This document shows positions 16,538-25,596 of a stretch of 64,000 nt of DNA, piece after piece. The stretch comes from Streptomyces celluloflavus (GTDB taxonomy: Bacteria > Actinomycetota > Actinomycetes > Streptomycetales > Streptomycetaceae), in assembly GCA_000720995.1 (NCBI GenBank), contig JOEL01000002.1, positions 310,001 to 374,000 of the forward strand. Direction: 5' to 3'. The position numbers and the translations under genes were made by a program. Under the pieces are notes generated by a model that saw nothing but the letters and a program-made list of their open reading frames with translations, searched no databases and had not been told where the DNA came from. The number at the start of each line of letters is the position of its first letter. Within the stretch, counting starts at the first letter, position 1.

Positions 16538-16663
16538 ACCGGAGTCGCCGTGGCGCTCCGGGCCGGCTCCGGCGGCGTCGGCCGAACCCCGGCACCTTTC
16601 GGCCGGAACTCCGCGGCGGATCCGTCACCCCGGCGCGGCCCGGAACCCCTGTCCAGCCCCTGA
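16508..16663 (+). CDS. Possible small membrane peptide encoded by a 9-bp repeat
   Basis: A 51-codon frame with GTG starts at 16508, 16517, 16526 or 16535. It opens VAVVAVVAVVTGVAVALRAG, a plausible single hydrophobic helix, then a short Arg/Pro/Gly-rich tail. The hydrophobic stretch is encoded by TCGTGGCTG repeated about 3.5 times (16506-16537). No clear ribosome binding site is present. It may equally be a chance frame over a simple repeat. The rest of the 16380-16842 gap shows no other candidate. Confidence 0.2.
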   Translation: MAVVAVVAVVTGVAVALRAGSGGVGRTPAPFGRNSAADPSPRRGPEPLSSP

Positions 16664-16842
16664 CCAGCCCCGGAAGAAACCCCCGCAGGACCGCGCCGGG
16701 AACGGCGCATGGACGCGGCGCGCCCCGGCCGTCACCATCGGAGGAACCGGTGGTCCCCCCACCCACCGGGACCGATCACCCGCACCCCGCACCGCTCCGT
16801 CCGGCACCACCCCCGGCACCAGCAGACCGGAAGGCGGCCCCG

Positions 16843-18018
16843 ATGGCTCCCACCGCGGATTCCGTCCCCCTCCCCGAACAGGCCGACGTCGTGATCATCG
16901 GCGGCGGTGTCATCGGGGCGAGCATCGCGTTCCACCTGGCCGAGGCGGACGCCGGGCAGGTGCTCCTGCTGGAGCGCGACGAGCCCGCGTCCGGTTCGTC
17001 CGGCAAACCCATCGGCGGCGTCCGCGCCCAGTTCTCCGACCCGCTCAACATCCGGCTCGGCCTGCGCAGCCTGGACGCCTGGCGCGGTTTCGCCCGCCGC
17101 CCCGGCGCCGACATCGGACTGGACCGGGTCGGCTACCTCTTCCTGCTCGCGGACGAGAGCGAGCTGGCCACCTTCACCCAGGGCGTCGAGATACAGAACG
17201 CGCTCGGTGTGCCCAGCCGGATCATCTCCCCGCGCGCCGCCCGGGACCTGTGCCCGTATGTCGACCCGCACACCATCGTCGCGGCCGCGTACTCGCCCGC
17301 CGACGGCTACGCGCTGCCCGGGGCCGCGGTGGCGGGCTATCTGCGCGCCGCCCGGCGGCTGGGCGCGACCGTCCGCACCCACTGCCCGGTCACCGCCATC
17401 GACACCGCGGACGGCACCGTCCAGGCGGTCCGCACCCCGTACGGCACGGTGCGCACCCACACCGTCGTCTGCTGCGCGGGCGCCTGGTCCGGCGCCGTCG
17501 GCGCGCTGGCCGGTGTCGAACTCCCCGTCACGCCGCTGCGCCGGCAGATCGCCTTCACCGGACCGCTGCGCCCGGCCCCGCCCCGCATCCCCTTCACCCT
17601 CGACTTCGGCTCCACCCTCTACTTCCACAACGACGGCGCGGACGGTCTGCTCATGGGCCTGTCCGACCCGGCCCAGCAGCCCGGATTCGAGCGCCGGTTC
17701 ACCCGGGAATGGCTGCGCCCCTTCCGTACGGCGGCGGCCCGCCGGACACCGGAACTCGCCCGGGTACCGGTCACCGGCGGCTGGGCGGGGCTGTACGAGA
17801 TGACGCCCGACCGCAATGCGCTGATAGGCGAGGCCGGGCATCCGGACCGGTTCCTGTACGCCACCGGCTTCTCCGGCCACGGCTTCCTCCAGGCCCCCGC
17901 CGTCGGCGAACTCGTCCGCGACCTCTGCCTCGGCCGGGAACCGTTCCTCGACGTCGGCCCGCTCGCCGCCACCCGCTTCGACGGCCGGGTCAACCGCCCC
18001 GAGGCGCACATCATCTGA
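16843..18018 (+). CDS. FAD-dependent amine oxidoreductase, probable pipecolate/sarcosine oxidase-type (DAO family)
   Basis: 391 residues from ATG 16843 (GGAAGG upstream). An N-terminal Rossmann motif VIIGGGVIGASIAFHLAE binds FAD; the GGVRAQFSDPLNIRL segment and the C-terminal GLYEMTPDRNALIGE and TGFSGHGFLQAPAVGELV are typical of the glycine/sarcosine oxidase-like DAO family. Two genes downstream encode an HglS-like 2-oxoadipate dioxygenase and an aminoadipate-semialdehyde-dehydrogenase-like ALDH. That context, matching Pseudomonas lysine breakdown where AmaA oxidises L-pipecolate, makes pipecolate the likely substrate. Sarcosine or proline-type substrates cannot be excluded from sequence alone. 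Confidence 0.8.
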   Translation: MAPTADSVPLPEQADVVIIGGGVIGASIAFHLAEADAGQVLLLERDEPASGSSGKPIGGVRAQFSDPLNIRLGLRSLDAWRGFARRPGADIGLDRVGYLFLLADESELATFTQGVEIQNALGVPSRIISPRAARDLCPYVDPHTIVAAAYSPADGYALPGAAVAGYLRAARRLGATVRTHCPVTAIDTADGTVQAVRTPYGTVRTHTVVCCAGAWSGAVGALAGVELPVTPLRRQIAFTGPLRPAPPRIPFTLDFGSTLYFHNDGADGLLMGLSDPAQQPGFERRFTREWLRPFRTAAARRTPELARVPVTGGWAGLYEMTPDRNALIGEAGHPDRFLYATGFSGHGFLQAPAVGELVRDLCLGREPFLDVGPLAATRFDGRVNRPEAHII

Positions 18019-18103
18019 CCCGCCCGCACCGCGGCGGTCGACCCCGGAGCCCTGGAGCGCGCCCGCCGCCCCCGTCCCCACCGTCCACCACCCGGAGGCC
18101 CGT

Positions 18104-19546
18104 ATGGTCCCCACCTGGCGGCTGCGCGCCGCGTTCGCCCGTCGGCTGTCCGAGATGTACGGCACCGAAGTCCCCGCCTACACCACGCTGCTGGAGGTGA
18201 CCGGGCAGATCAACGACGAGGCCGTGGCCCGGGACCCGGACGCCGGCCGGCTCGGCGGAATCGACCGGGTGACGGCCGAACGGCACGGCGCGATCCGCGT
18301 CGGCACCCCCGGGGAACTGCGCCAGGCCGCCCAGATCTTCGCCGCGCTCGGCATGCGGCCGGTCGGCTTCTACGACCTGCGGGACGGCCCCGGCGCCGTC
18401 CCGGTCGTCTCCACCGCCTTCCGGCCGACCGGCACCGAGGAACTGGACCGCAACCCCTTCCGGGTCTTCACCTCGCTGCTGACCACCGCCGACCGCCGTT
18501 TCTTCGACGCCGGACTGGAGGCCCGCCTCGACGCCTTCCTCGCCCGCCGGCAGCTCTTCCCACCGGAACTCCTCACCCTCGCCGAACGTGCCGAGGAGCG
18601 GGCCGGGCTCCCCGAAGAACAGGCCGAACGCTTCCTCACCCTCGCCGTCGCCGCGCTCGAACTCTCCCCGGAACCCGTCGACCGCGCCTGGTACGCCGAA
18701 CTGGAGCGGATCTCCGCCGTCGCGGCCGACATCGGCGGGGTGGCGGCCACCCACATCAACCACCTCACCCCGCGCGTCCTGGACATCGACGCCCTCTACC
18801 GGCGGATGGGGGAGCGCGGGATCACCATGATCGACCGGATCCAGGGACCGCCGCGCTGGGACGGCCCGGACGTGCTGCTGCGCCAGACCTCGTTCCGGGC
18901 GCTGGCCGAACCGCGGGCGTTCCGCGAGCCCGACGGCAGCGTCACCGGCGGTGCGCTGCGGGTCAGGTTCGGCGAGGTCGAGGCGCGCGGGATCGCGCTG
19001 ACCCGGGCGGGCCGCGCCCACTACGACGCGCTGATGGCCGAGACGGACCGGCAGACGGCGGAGCGGCCGGACACCGTACGGCAGGAGACGGCCCGCGCCC
19101 TGTGGGAGGGCCGCTTCCCGCGCACCGAACACCGGCTCGCCGCCGGACAGTTGGCGTACTTCACCTTCCGGCCCGGGACCGGTCGGCCCGCCGACGGACG
19201 GCGCCCGCCCGCGGACCTCGCCGGTCTCCTCGCCCAGGGCTGGCTCACCGCCCACCCCATCGTCTACGAGGACTTCCTGCCCCGCTCCGCCGCCGGCATC
19301 TTCCGCTCCAACCTGACCGGCGACGGCACCCGCGCCGCGGACCGCACCGGCACCCCCTTCGACGCGGACCGGCTCGCCGCGGCGATCGGCCGCCCGGTGC
19401 TCGACCCGTTCGCCCTCTACGCCGACCCGCACGACCGCTCGCTGCGCCAGGCGCTGACCACCCTGCGCGCCGACGACGCGCTCCGCGCCCTGGACGGCGC
19501 CGGACAGCCGGGGCCCGGCGCCGCACCACCGCCCGCCGAGGGCTGA
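18104..19546 (+). CDS. hglS: 2-oxoadipate dioxygenase/decarboxylase (HglS, DUF1338 family)
   Basis: 480 residues from ATG 18104 (CCGGAGG upstream). The protein matches the DUF1338 family: TLLEVTGQINDEAV with the first metal-region residues, the THINHLTPRVLDIDALY segment, and the RFGEVEARGIALTRAGRAHYDAL segment carrying the Glu ligand. Characterised members convert 2-oxoadipate to D-2-hydroxyglutarate with Fe(II) and O2, the last special step of the pipecolate route of lysine breakdown. It lies between the amine oxidase and the semialdehyde dehydrogenase in a co-directional group. An aminotransferase making 2-oxoadipate from aminoadipate is not in the group and must come from elsewhere. Confidence 0.85.
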   Translation: MVPTWRLRAAFARRLSEMYGTEVPAYTTLLEVTGQINDEAVARDPDAGRLGGIDRVTAERHGAIRVGTPGELRQAAQIFAALGMRPVGFYDLRDGPGAVPVVSTAFRPTGTEELDRNPFRVFTSLLTTADRRFFDAGLEARLDAFLARRQLFPPELLTLAERAEERAGLPEEQAERFLTLAVAALELSPEPVDRAWYAELERISAVAADIGGVAATHINHLTPRVLDIDALYRRMGERGITMIDRIQGPPRWDGPDVLLRQTSFRALAEPRAFREPDGSVTGGALRVRFGEVEARGIALTRAGRAHYDALMAETDRQTAERPDTVRQETARALWEGRFPRTEHRLAAGQLAYFTFRPGTGRPADGRRPPADLAGLLAQGWLTAHPIVYEDFLPRSAAGIFRSNLTGDGTRAADRTGTPFDADRLAAAIGRPVLDPFALYADPHDRSLRQALTTLRADDALRALDGAGQPGPGAAPPPAEG

Positions 19547-19730
19547 CACCACCGCCCGGCCCGAAGCCCGTTCGCCCGCGTGCCCACCCCCTTCCCGACG
19601 CCCCCATACCCCCGAGGAGAGCCGGACGGCGATTCCTCGGGAGCCACCGAAGGCAAGACCGCATCCCCCGTATTCGCCGCATCCGCCACATCCGGCCCTC
19701 CCGGGCCGTCCGACACCTCACGGAGACCCC

Positions 19731-21356
19731 ATGGACCCCGAGCCCGCCACCGGCCGCAGCCTTCCCGGCACCGACTCCCTGCGCCGCCGCGCCGAGGCGG
19801 CCCTGCGCCGCTGCGGCGCAGGCCCCGCCGCGGACGCCGTCATGGAAGAGATCCACCGGGCAACCGGCACCGACGCGCCCCGCACAGCTGACGACCCCGC
19901 CAACCCCGATGGCCCCGCCGTCATCCGTGCCCGTACGCCGCTCACCGGCGGCACCCTCGGACTGCTGCCCGCCGCCACCGCGGAGCAGACCGAGGCGGCC
20001 GTCGCCGAGGCGCACCGGACGTTCGAGCGGTGGCGCACCGTGCCCGCCCCGCGGCGCGGGGCACTGGTCAAGCGGCTCGGCGAACTCCTCACCGCGCACA
20101 AGGAGGACCTCGCCGACCTGGTCACCCTCGAAGCCGGCAAGATCCGGTCCGAGGCGCTCGGCGAAGTGCAGGAAATGATCGACATCTGCGATTTCGCGGT
20201 CGGCCTCTCCCGGCAGCTCTACGGCCGCACGATCGCCGGTGAACGCCCCGGCCACCGGCTCGCCGAAACCTGGCACCCGCTCGGCGTGGTCGGCGTCATC
20301 TCCGCCTTCAACTTCCCGGTGGCCGTCTGGTCCTGGAACACCACCATCGCCCTCGTCTGCGGCGACACCGTCGTCTGGAAGCCGTCCGAACGCACCCCGC
20401 TCACCGCCCTCGCCTGCGACGGACTGCTCGCCAGGGCGGCCGCGGACACCGGTGCGCCGCCCGGGGTGCACCAGCTGCTGCTCGGCGCGCGGGAGTGCGG
20501 GCAGCGGCTGGCCGACGATCCACGGGTGGCGCTGGTCAGCGCGACCGGATCGGTGCGGATGGGACGGCACCTCGCCCCGCGGGTGGCCGCCCGGTTCGGC
20601 CGCTGCCTGCTCGAACTCGGCGGCAACAACGCCGCCGTCGTCACACCCTCGGCCGACCTCGACCTCACCGTCCGCGCCGTCGTCTTCTCCGCCGCCGGAA
20701 CCGCCGGCCAGCGCTGCACCTCACTGCGCCGGCTGATCGTCCACGAGGAGCTCGCCGACCGCCTCGTGGCGCGGCTGGTGCGCGCCTACCGCCAACTGCC
20801 GCTCGGTGACCCCTTCGACGCCACGACGCTGGTCGGCCCGCTGGTGGACACCGCCGCGCACACCGCGCTGACGGCGGCCCTGGCCACCGCGGAGCGCGAC
20901 GGCGGCAAGCTGCTGACCGGCGGCGACCGCTGTTTCACGACGGAGGCACCGGACGCCGCGTACGTACGGCCGGCGATCGTCCGGATGCCGGCCCAGACCG
21001 GGATCGTCCGCACGGAGACCTTCGGACCCGTCCTGTACGTCCTGACCTACCGGACCCTCGACGAGGCCATCGCCCTGCACAACGACGTCCCGCAGGGACT
21101 GTCGTCCAGCATCTTCACCCGCGATCAGCGGGAGGCCGAGCGGTTCCTCGCCGCCGACGGGTCCGACTGCGGTATCGCCAACGTCAACATCGGCACCTCC
21201 GGGGCGGAGATCGGCGGCGCGTTCGGCGGGGAGAAGGAGACCGGCGGCGGCCGCGAGTCGGGCTCCGACGCCTGGCGCGCCTATATGCGGCGGGCCACCA
21301 ACACCGTGAACTACTCCGCGGATCTGCCGCTCGCCCAGGGCGTCAACTTCCTGTGA
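19731..21356 (+). CDS. amaB: L-aminoadipate-semialdehyde dehydrogenase (AmaB/ALDH7 type)
   Basis: 541 residues from ATG 19731 with CGGAGA upstream. The aldehyde-dehydrogenase core is complete: cofactor region VISAFNFPVAVWSWN, catalytic Glu in LELGGNNAAV, catalytic Cys in GTAGQRCTSLRR, and the C-terminal GGEKETGGGRESGSDAW typical of the ALDH7 (antiquitin/AmaB) branch. The expected reaction is aminoadipate semialdehyde to aminoadipate with NAD(P)+, directly after pipecolate oxidation. The N-terminal ~35 residues extend beyond some relatives. It follows hglS by 184 bases, which hold no gene. Confidence 0.88.
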   Translation: MDPEPATGRSLPGTDSLRRRAEAALRRCGAGPAADAVMEEIHRATGTDAPRTADDPANPDGPAVIRARTPLTGGTLGLLPAATAEQTEAAVAEAHRTFERWRTVPAPRRGALVKRLGELLTAHKEDLADLVTLEAGKIRSEALGEVQEMIDICDFAVGLSRQLYGRTIAGERPGHRLAETWHPLGVVGVISAFNFPVAVWSWNTTIALVCGDTVVWKPSERTPLTALACDGLLARAAADTGAPPGVHQLLLGARECGQRLADDPRVALVSATGSVRMGRHLAPRVAARFGRCLLELGGNNAAVVTPSADLDLTVRAVVFSAAGTAGQRCTSLRRLIVHEELADRLVARLVRAYRQLPLGDPFDATTLVGPLVDTAAHTALTAALATAERDGGKLLTGGDRCFTTEAPDAAYVRPAIVRMPAQTGIVRTETFGPVLYVLTYRTLDEAIALHNDVPQGLSSSIFTRDQREAERFLAADGSDCGIANVNIGTSGAEIGGAFGGEKETGGGRESGSDAWRAYMRRATNTVNYSADLPLAQGVNFL

Positions 21357-21384
21357 AGTCCTGGAAGTTGGGTCACCGGCCCGG

Positions 21385-22170
21385 TCAGTGGCCGCCGCGC
21401 AGGTCCCGGACCAGGGTGGGCGACGGGCGGGGGATCTCGCCGAAGTCCTCGTCGTCACTGTCCACGACGAGGCGGTTGATCACGCTCTCCAGTGCGGCGG
21501 GCAGGGCCGGGGCGAGCCCGCTGTGCCACTGGACGAGGAGGTTGTGCCGGGCGGTGTCCGGCAGCAGCTGCCCCTCGTCGAAGGCGGCGGCGGCCGGGCG
21601 CGCCTCGTCGGGCTCGTGCGCGGCCTGCTCGCGCCAGTACGCGGCGTCCCGGAACTCGCCGCTGCGCCGGTGGGAGAGGTAGAGGCAGTAGGCCGCGGTC
21701 CGGCTGCCGGCGCCCGCGCCGAAGTGCCACCAGAAGTGCGCCGCGTCGGTCCGCCCGGTGATGTGCAGCAGACAGGCGAAGATCAGCGCGCCCTCGGGGT
21801 CGATGCGGTGGTCGTCGACCAGCCCCTCCAGGCTGGCGGCGGCCGCCGCGGCGTTCACCACCAGCGCGCAGGCCAGGTCGAGTTCGTGGGTGGCCTCGTC
21901 GCGGGCGGTGGCGTAGGAGCTCGGCGCGCCCCGGTCGGCGCGGTCCGGCGCCGGCGCCGGGGGCCCGGCGGTGCCCTCCCCGGCCGGCACCCAGGTCTCC
22001 CGGTCCGTGCCGAGCCCGGGAAAGGCGGCGCCGAAGCAGCCGGGATCGTCGAGTACCGGGACGTCCTCCAGTTCACCGAATCCGGCGAAACCGTCGAACG
22101 CGACCCCGGCGGCGGCGCTGAGCAGCGTCTCGACGGTGTCCTGGCGGCCGGCGTGCTGGGCGGATGACAT
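21385..22170 (-). CDS. Conserved-type partner protein translationally coupled to a sigma factor; function unknown
   Basis: 261 residues from ATG 22170 with GAGGGGGAAC upstream. I do not recognise a named domain. It is acidic, has a Pro/Ala-rich linker at about residues 75-95, and a helical middle-to-C-terminal part with paired-helix phrases such as EGALIFACLLHITGRTDAAHFWWHFGAGAG and RTAAYCLYLSHRRSGEFRDAAYWREQA, which look TPR-like. No membrane segment. The start codon lies two bases after the sigma-factor stop, so the two are made together. It could be a cytoplasmic regulator of that sigma factor; this is inference from position only. Confidence 0.75.
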   Translation of the reverse strand: MSSAQHAGRQDTVETLLSAAAGVAFDGFAGFGELEDVPVLDDPGCFGAAFPGLGTDRETWVPAGEGTAGPPAPAPDRADRGAPSSYATARDEATHELDLACALVVNAAAAAASLEGLVDDHRIDPEGALIFACLLHITGRTDAAHFWWHFGAGAGSRTAAYCLYLSHRRSGEFRDAAYWREQAAHEPDEARPAAAAFDEGQLLPDTARHNLLVQWHSGLAPALPAALESVINRLVVDSDDEDFGEIPRPSPTLVRDLRGGH

Positions 22171-22172
22171 GG

Positions 22173-22772
22173 TCAGTTCCCCCTCGTGGTTCCTTGGTCG
22201 ATGCCGAGCGCGGCGGCCAGTTTGCGTTTGCCCCGGCTCGCATGGGAGCGGACGGTGACTTCGTCGACGCCGAGCAGCGCGGCGATCTGCCCGTCGCTGT
22301 ACCCGATGACATGGCGCAGCACGATCACGTCGCACTGCCGCTCGGGCAGCCGTGAGATGGCCGCGTACAGACCCAACTGGCTCTCCAGCAGGGCGAACTG
22401 CTGCTGGCATTCGCGCAGCAGTGCCTGGGTGACGACGGCGAAGGCGGCGGTCTCGGTGAGCGCGGTGGGCTGCTGGTGGTCGTAGAGCCAGTCCACGACA
22501 TGCTCCTTGAGCACCGACCAGGCGAACGCCTCCACCGACGCCTGACGCAGCGCGTGCGGCCACAGCAGGCGCAGTTGCCGGAAGGCGGACCGGGTGACCT
22601 CGCGGGCCGCCGCCTCGCCGCCCGTGTGCAGATAGGCGTAGGTCACCCACTTCCGGGCGTGCGTCCCGTGAAACGCCTCGAAGGTGATCGACAGCTGATG
22701 CTGCGACGCTCCGGCGGGGGCGGGCCGGGACGGCGGCGCGCCGGCCGCCCGGGAGGTGCCGTACCCGGTCAT
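22173..22772 (-). CDS. ECF-like sigma-70 family factor
   Basis: 199 residues from ATG 22772 (GAGAGGCG upstream). The C-terminal part is a clear sigma region 4: LPERQCDVIVLRHVIGYSDGQIAALLGV followed by VTVRSHASRGKRKLA, a helix-turn-helix. The N-terminal region 2 is weakly conserved (residues about 30-100), with Trp-rich helices in place of the usual DLVQE core. It therefore fits a divergent ECF factor or a LuxR/sigma-4-type regulator. It is coupled to the downstream unknown gene. The 779-base region upstream (22773-23551) holds no convincing gene, only an AT-richer patch at about 23096-23180 that may carry promoters. Confidence 0.8.
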   Translation of the reverse strand: MTGYGTSRAAGAPPSRPAPAGASQHQLSITFEAFHGTHARKWVTYAYLHTGGEAAAREVTRSAFRQLRLLWPHALRQASVEAFAWSVLKEHVVDWLYDHQQPTALTETAAFAVVTQALLRECQQQFALLESQLGLYAAISRLPERQCDVIVLRHVIGYSDGQIAALLGVDEVTVRSHASRGKRKLAAALGIDQGTTRGN

Positions 22773-23551
22773 GTCCGCCTCTCGTCGCCGTGCGGGCCGC
22801 GGAGGTGCGACGGGCGGCCGGCAGTGTGCCGCGGACCGCTCCGCGCCCGGCGCGGGCCGGGCGCGTACCGCAGCCCGGTGTGCGCCCGGGATATGCCGGC
22901 GGGCGCCCGGTACGGCGCGACGGCCGGGAGCGGGCGACGGGGGCGCGCGGTCACCTCCGCCATGACGATGTGCGCCTCCGCGCACGCCGGTAGGAGCCGG
23001 TCCCGGTCTGCGCTCACGAACCGTCCTCGTTCCGGTTGCCGTGCGCCGCTGCTGCCGCGCCGGAGGCCCGCGCAGCGGGAGGGCTGTCTGCCCTCTCCTC
23101 CAATCAACCGGAAAGGGGGCCCATTTGTGGCACCTGGGTGCAAGAAATCTTCCGCAGCGTATTCATATGACTACGCGTGACACGGGCATGGGTCGCCGTC
23201 ATGCCCCCGTGCCGGGCCCGCGGCCGGCACCTGACGAGGCGTCTGCGCCCCGTATGCGCCTCATATGCGCGGGGAACGCCCCGTGTGCGTCCCCCGCCAA
23301 TGGTCCGGGCCCGGACCACCGCGGCATCGGGCGGATACCCGGCGGCCGCCGGATGGGGCGCACGCGTCGCGGCGCATGCCACCTGGCGGGTACCGGCACC
23401 GCGTGCGGTGCGGCATGATCCGGAGCGTACGGGGCAGTGGTCCCCCCAGCCGGGCGGGCGGCGGTACCGGGTGCGCCGTGGGCCCGGCCGAAGGACCGTC
23501 ACCGGCCGCCGGGGAGCGGCGGGGGCGGCGTGCCGCACCAGGAGACAGAGG

Positions 23552-24376
23552 ATGCCGAGCGACCGCGACAAGCCCGTGGTGGACCTGCAGCTGGACCGCG
23601 CCCATTCGGCCCGCATCTACGACTACTTCCTGGGCGGCAAGACCAATTTCCTGGCCGACCGGCTGGCGGCCGGCAGCGTTCTGGGCGTCTTCCCCGCCGC
23701 TCTGGTCGCCGCGCGCGTCAACCGAGAGTTCATGCATCGCGCGACGCGTTTCCTCGCGGCGTCGGGGATGCGGCAGTTCCTCGACATCGGCACCGGCATC
23801 CCCACCCCGCCGAACCTCCACGACATCGCCCAGGCCATCGCCCCCGACGCCCGCATCGTCTACACCGACAACGATCCGATCGTCCTCGCGCACGCCGCGG
23901 CCCTGCTGCGGAGCACCCCCGAGGGCCGCACCGCCTACGTCCAGGCCGATGTCACCGACCCGGGGGGCATCTGCACGGCGCCGCAGCTCCTGCGCACCCT
24001 CGACCTGACCCGGCCGGTCGCCCTCAGCCTGAACGCCCTGATGCACTTCGTCACCGACGACGGACACGACCGCGCGCACACCATCGTCGAGACCCTCAAG
24101 GACGCGCTGCCCAGCGGCAGCACCCTGGCCGTCTCGCACGCGACACCGGACTTCGCCCCCGAGGCCATGGGCGAGATCATCAAGATCTACGCCGACGCCG
24201 GGACCTCCCTCCAGTTCCGCTCCCGGGCGGAGTTCGCCCGCTTCTTCGACGGCTGGGACCTGCTGGAGCCGGGCATCACCCTCTCCCACCAGTGGCGCCC
24301 CGCCGACCCCGCCGACGCCACCCACGTCACCGACGCCGAGGCCGCCTGCTACGCGGCCGTGGCCCGCAAACCCTGA
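23552..24376 (+). CDS. SAM-dependent methyltransferase, DUF574/PF04672 family
   Basis: 274 residues from ATG 23552 with CAGGAGA upstream. The protein shows the family hallmarks: ARIYDYFLGGKTNFLADR at residues about 16-33, the SAM-binding FLDIGTGIPTPPNLHDIAQ, the acidic end of strand two VYTDNDPIV, and AAYVQADVTDP-like spacing in TAYVQADVTDPGG. Many copies of this family occur in each streptomycete genome; the methyl acceptor is generally unknown. It is monocistronic here and converges on the dha operon; hairpins at 24384-24404 and 24429-24460 lie between them. Confidence 0.9.
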   Translation: MPSDRDKPVVDLQLDRAHSARIYDYFLGGKTNFLADRLAAGSVLGVFPAALVAARVNREFMHRATRFLAASGMRQFLDIGTGIPTPPNLHDIAQAIAPDARIVYTDNDPIVLAHAAALLRSTPEGRTAYVQADVTDPGGICTAPQLLRTLDLTRPVALSLNALMHFVTDDGHDRAHTIVETLKDALPSGSTLAVSHATPDFAPEAMGEIIKIYADAGTSLQFRSRAEFARFFDGWDLLEPGITLSHQWRPADPADATHVTDAEAACYAAVARKP

Positions 24377-24383
24377 CGGGGGA

Positions 24384-24404
24384 GGCGGGCACCCCGCGCC
24401 CGCC
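24384..24404. terminator. Hairpin between the convergent methyltransferase and dhaM genes
   Basis: GGCGGGC pairs with GCCCGCC across a 7-base loop, seven bases after the methyltransferase stop. A second weaker pairing GGTCCGC (24429-24435) with GCGGACC (24454-24460) lies nearer dhaM. Confidence 0.5.
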
Positions 24405-24475
24405 CCGCCCCGCCGTTCCCCGCCGACGGGTCCGCGGCGCCACCGCCTCGCGGGCGGACCGCGGCCCCTGCGGGC

Positions 24476-24916
24476 CTACGCCTTGCGGTAGCCGTACGCC
24501 TCCTCGGCCGCCGCCGTGACCTCGGACAGCGCCGCACCGGCCGAGGCGGTGACCACGGCGGCCACCGCGCCCTCCACGAACGGCGCGTCCACCAGCCGGG
24601 CGCCCTCGGGGAGTTCATCGCCCTCGGCCATCAGGGCCTTGACGGTCAGCACGGCGCTGCCGAGGTCGACGAGGATCGCCACCCCCGCGCCCCGGTCCAC
24701 CCGCCGTGCCGCCGCGGCGATCAGCTCGGCGCTCGTCCCGAGCCCGCCGTCCGGCGTACCGCCCGCGGCGGCGACCGGCGCCTGGATACCGCCCCCGGCC
24801 AGCCCGGTGGCCATCGCCGCGACGGACTCGGCGACCGGCCCGCTGTGCGACACCAGCACGACCCCGACCAGCGACGCCCGGTCACCCGCCGCACCGGCGA
24901 CCGTCCCGCCGCTCAT
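24476..24916 (-). CDS. dhaM: DhaM, phosphotransfer subunit of PTS-dependent dihydroxyacetone kinase
   Basis: 146 residues from ATG 24916, whose ATGA overlaps the dhaL stop. It is the EIIA-like (mannose-type) domain alone; LVGVVLVSHSGPVAESVAAM contains the His that receives phosphate from HPr, and GVAILVDLGSAVLTVKAL is the second signature. No fused HPr or EI domain is present, so general PTS proteins elsewhere must supply phosphate. It passes phosphate to the ADP bound on DhaL. Confidence 0.93.
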   Translation of the reverse strand: MSGGTVAGAAGDRASLVGVVLVSHSGPVAESVAAMATGLAGGGIQAPVAAAGGTPDGGLGTSAELIAAAARRVDRGAGVAILVDLGSAVLTVKALMAEGDELPEGARLVDAPFVEGAVAAVVTASAGAALSEVTAAAEEAYGYRKA

Positions 24917-25518
24917 TTCGCCGCCTCCGGGAGCGCGGCGAACAGCAGGGCCGAGGACGTCGCCCCTGGATCCTGGTGCCCGATGCTCCGTTCCCCCAGA
25001 TAGCTCGCCCGCCCCTTCCGCGCCTGCAGCGGTACCGTCGCCAGCGCGCCCTCCGCGGCGGCGGCCGCCGCCGCGTCGAAGGCGGCCCCCGCCCCGACCG
25101 CGGGCACCAGCGCGTCGAGCATCGTCTTGTCACCCGGTGCCGCGCCGCCGAGCTGGGCCACCGCGTCCACGCCCGCGGCGAGCGCCGCGTTCAGCTCCGC
25201 GGGCGTCACGCGCTCCGCGTCGCCGAGCACCTTCCCGGCGCGCCGCAGCAAGGTCCCGTAGAGCGGCCCGGACGCGCCGCCCACGGTCGAGATCAACTGC
25301 CGTCCGGCGGCGGTCAGTACGGCGCCGGGCGTCTGCGGCGCCGCCGTCTCCAGCAGTTTTCGGACGGCGGCGAAACCGCGCTGCATATTGCTGCCGTGGT
25401 CGGCGTCGCCGATCGGCGAGTCCAGCTCGGTGAGCCGGTCGGCCTCCCGGTCTATGGAGGCGGCGGCCGCCGTCATCCAGCGGATGAAGAACGCGGCATC
25501 CAGGGCCGTTTCGGACAC
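24913..25518 (-). CDS. dhaL: DhaL, nucleotide-binding subunit of dihydroxyacetone kinase
   Basis: 201 residues if started at GTG 25518. A longer GTG at 25524 lies inside the AAGGAG ribosome site itself, so the inner start, five bases after AAGGAG, is preferred. The motif LDSPIGDADHGSNMQRG supplies the Asp residues that hold ADP-Mg; GGASGPLYGTLLRRAG is the second conserved loop. It forms a permanently bound ADP cofactor that is re-phosphorylated by DhaM and passes phosphate to the DhaK-bound substrate. Middle gene of dhaKLM. Confidence 0.92.
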   Translation of the reverse strand: MSETALDAAFFIRWMTAAAASIDREADRLTELDSPIGDADHGSNMQRGFAAVRKLLETAAPQTPGAVLTAAGRQLISTVGGASGPLYGTLLRRAGKVLGDAERVTPAELNAALAAGVDAVAQLGGAAPGDKTMLDALVPAVGAGAAFDAAAAAAAEGALATVPLQARKGRASYLGERSIGHQDPGATSSALLFAALPEAAK

Positions 25519-25596
25519 GTTCACTCCTTGGTTCGTGCACTGCGCGTGCGGGACGGGGCGGGTGGAGCTGCGGGCGGTGGCTGCCGCGCCGGGGGC

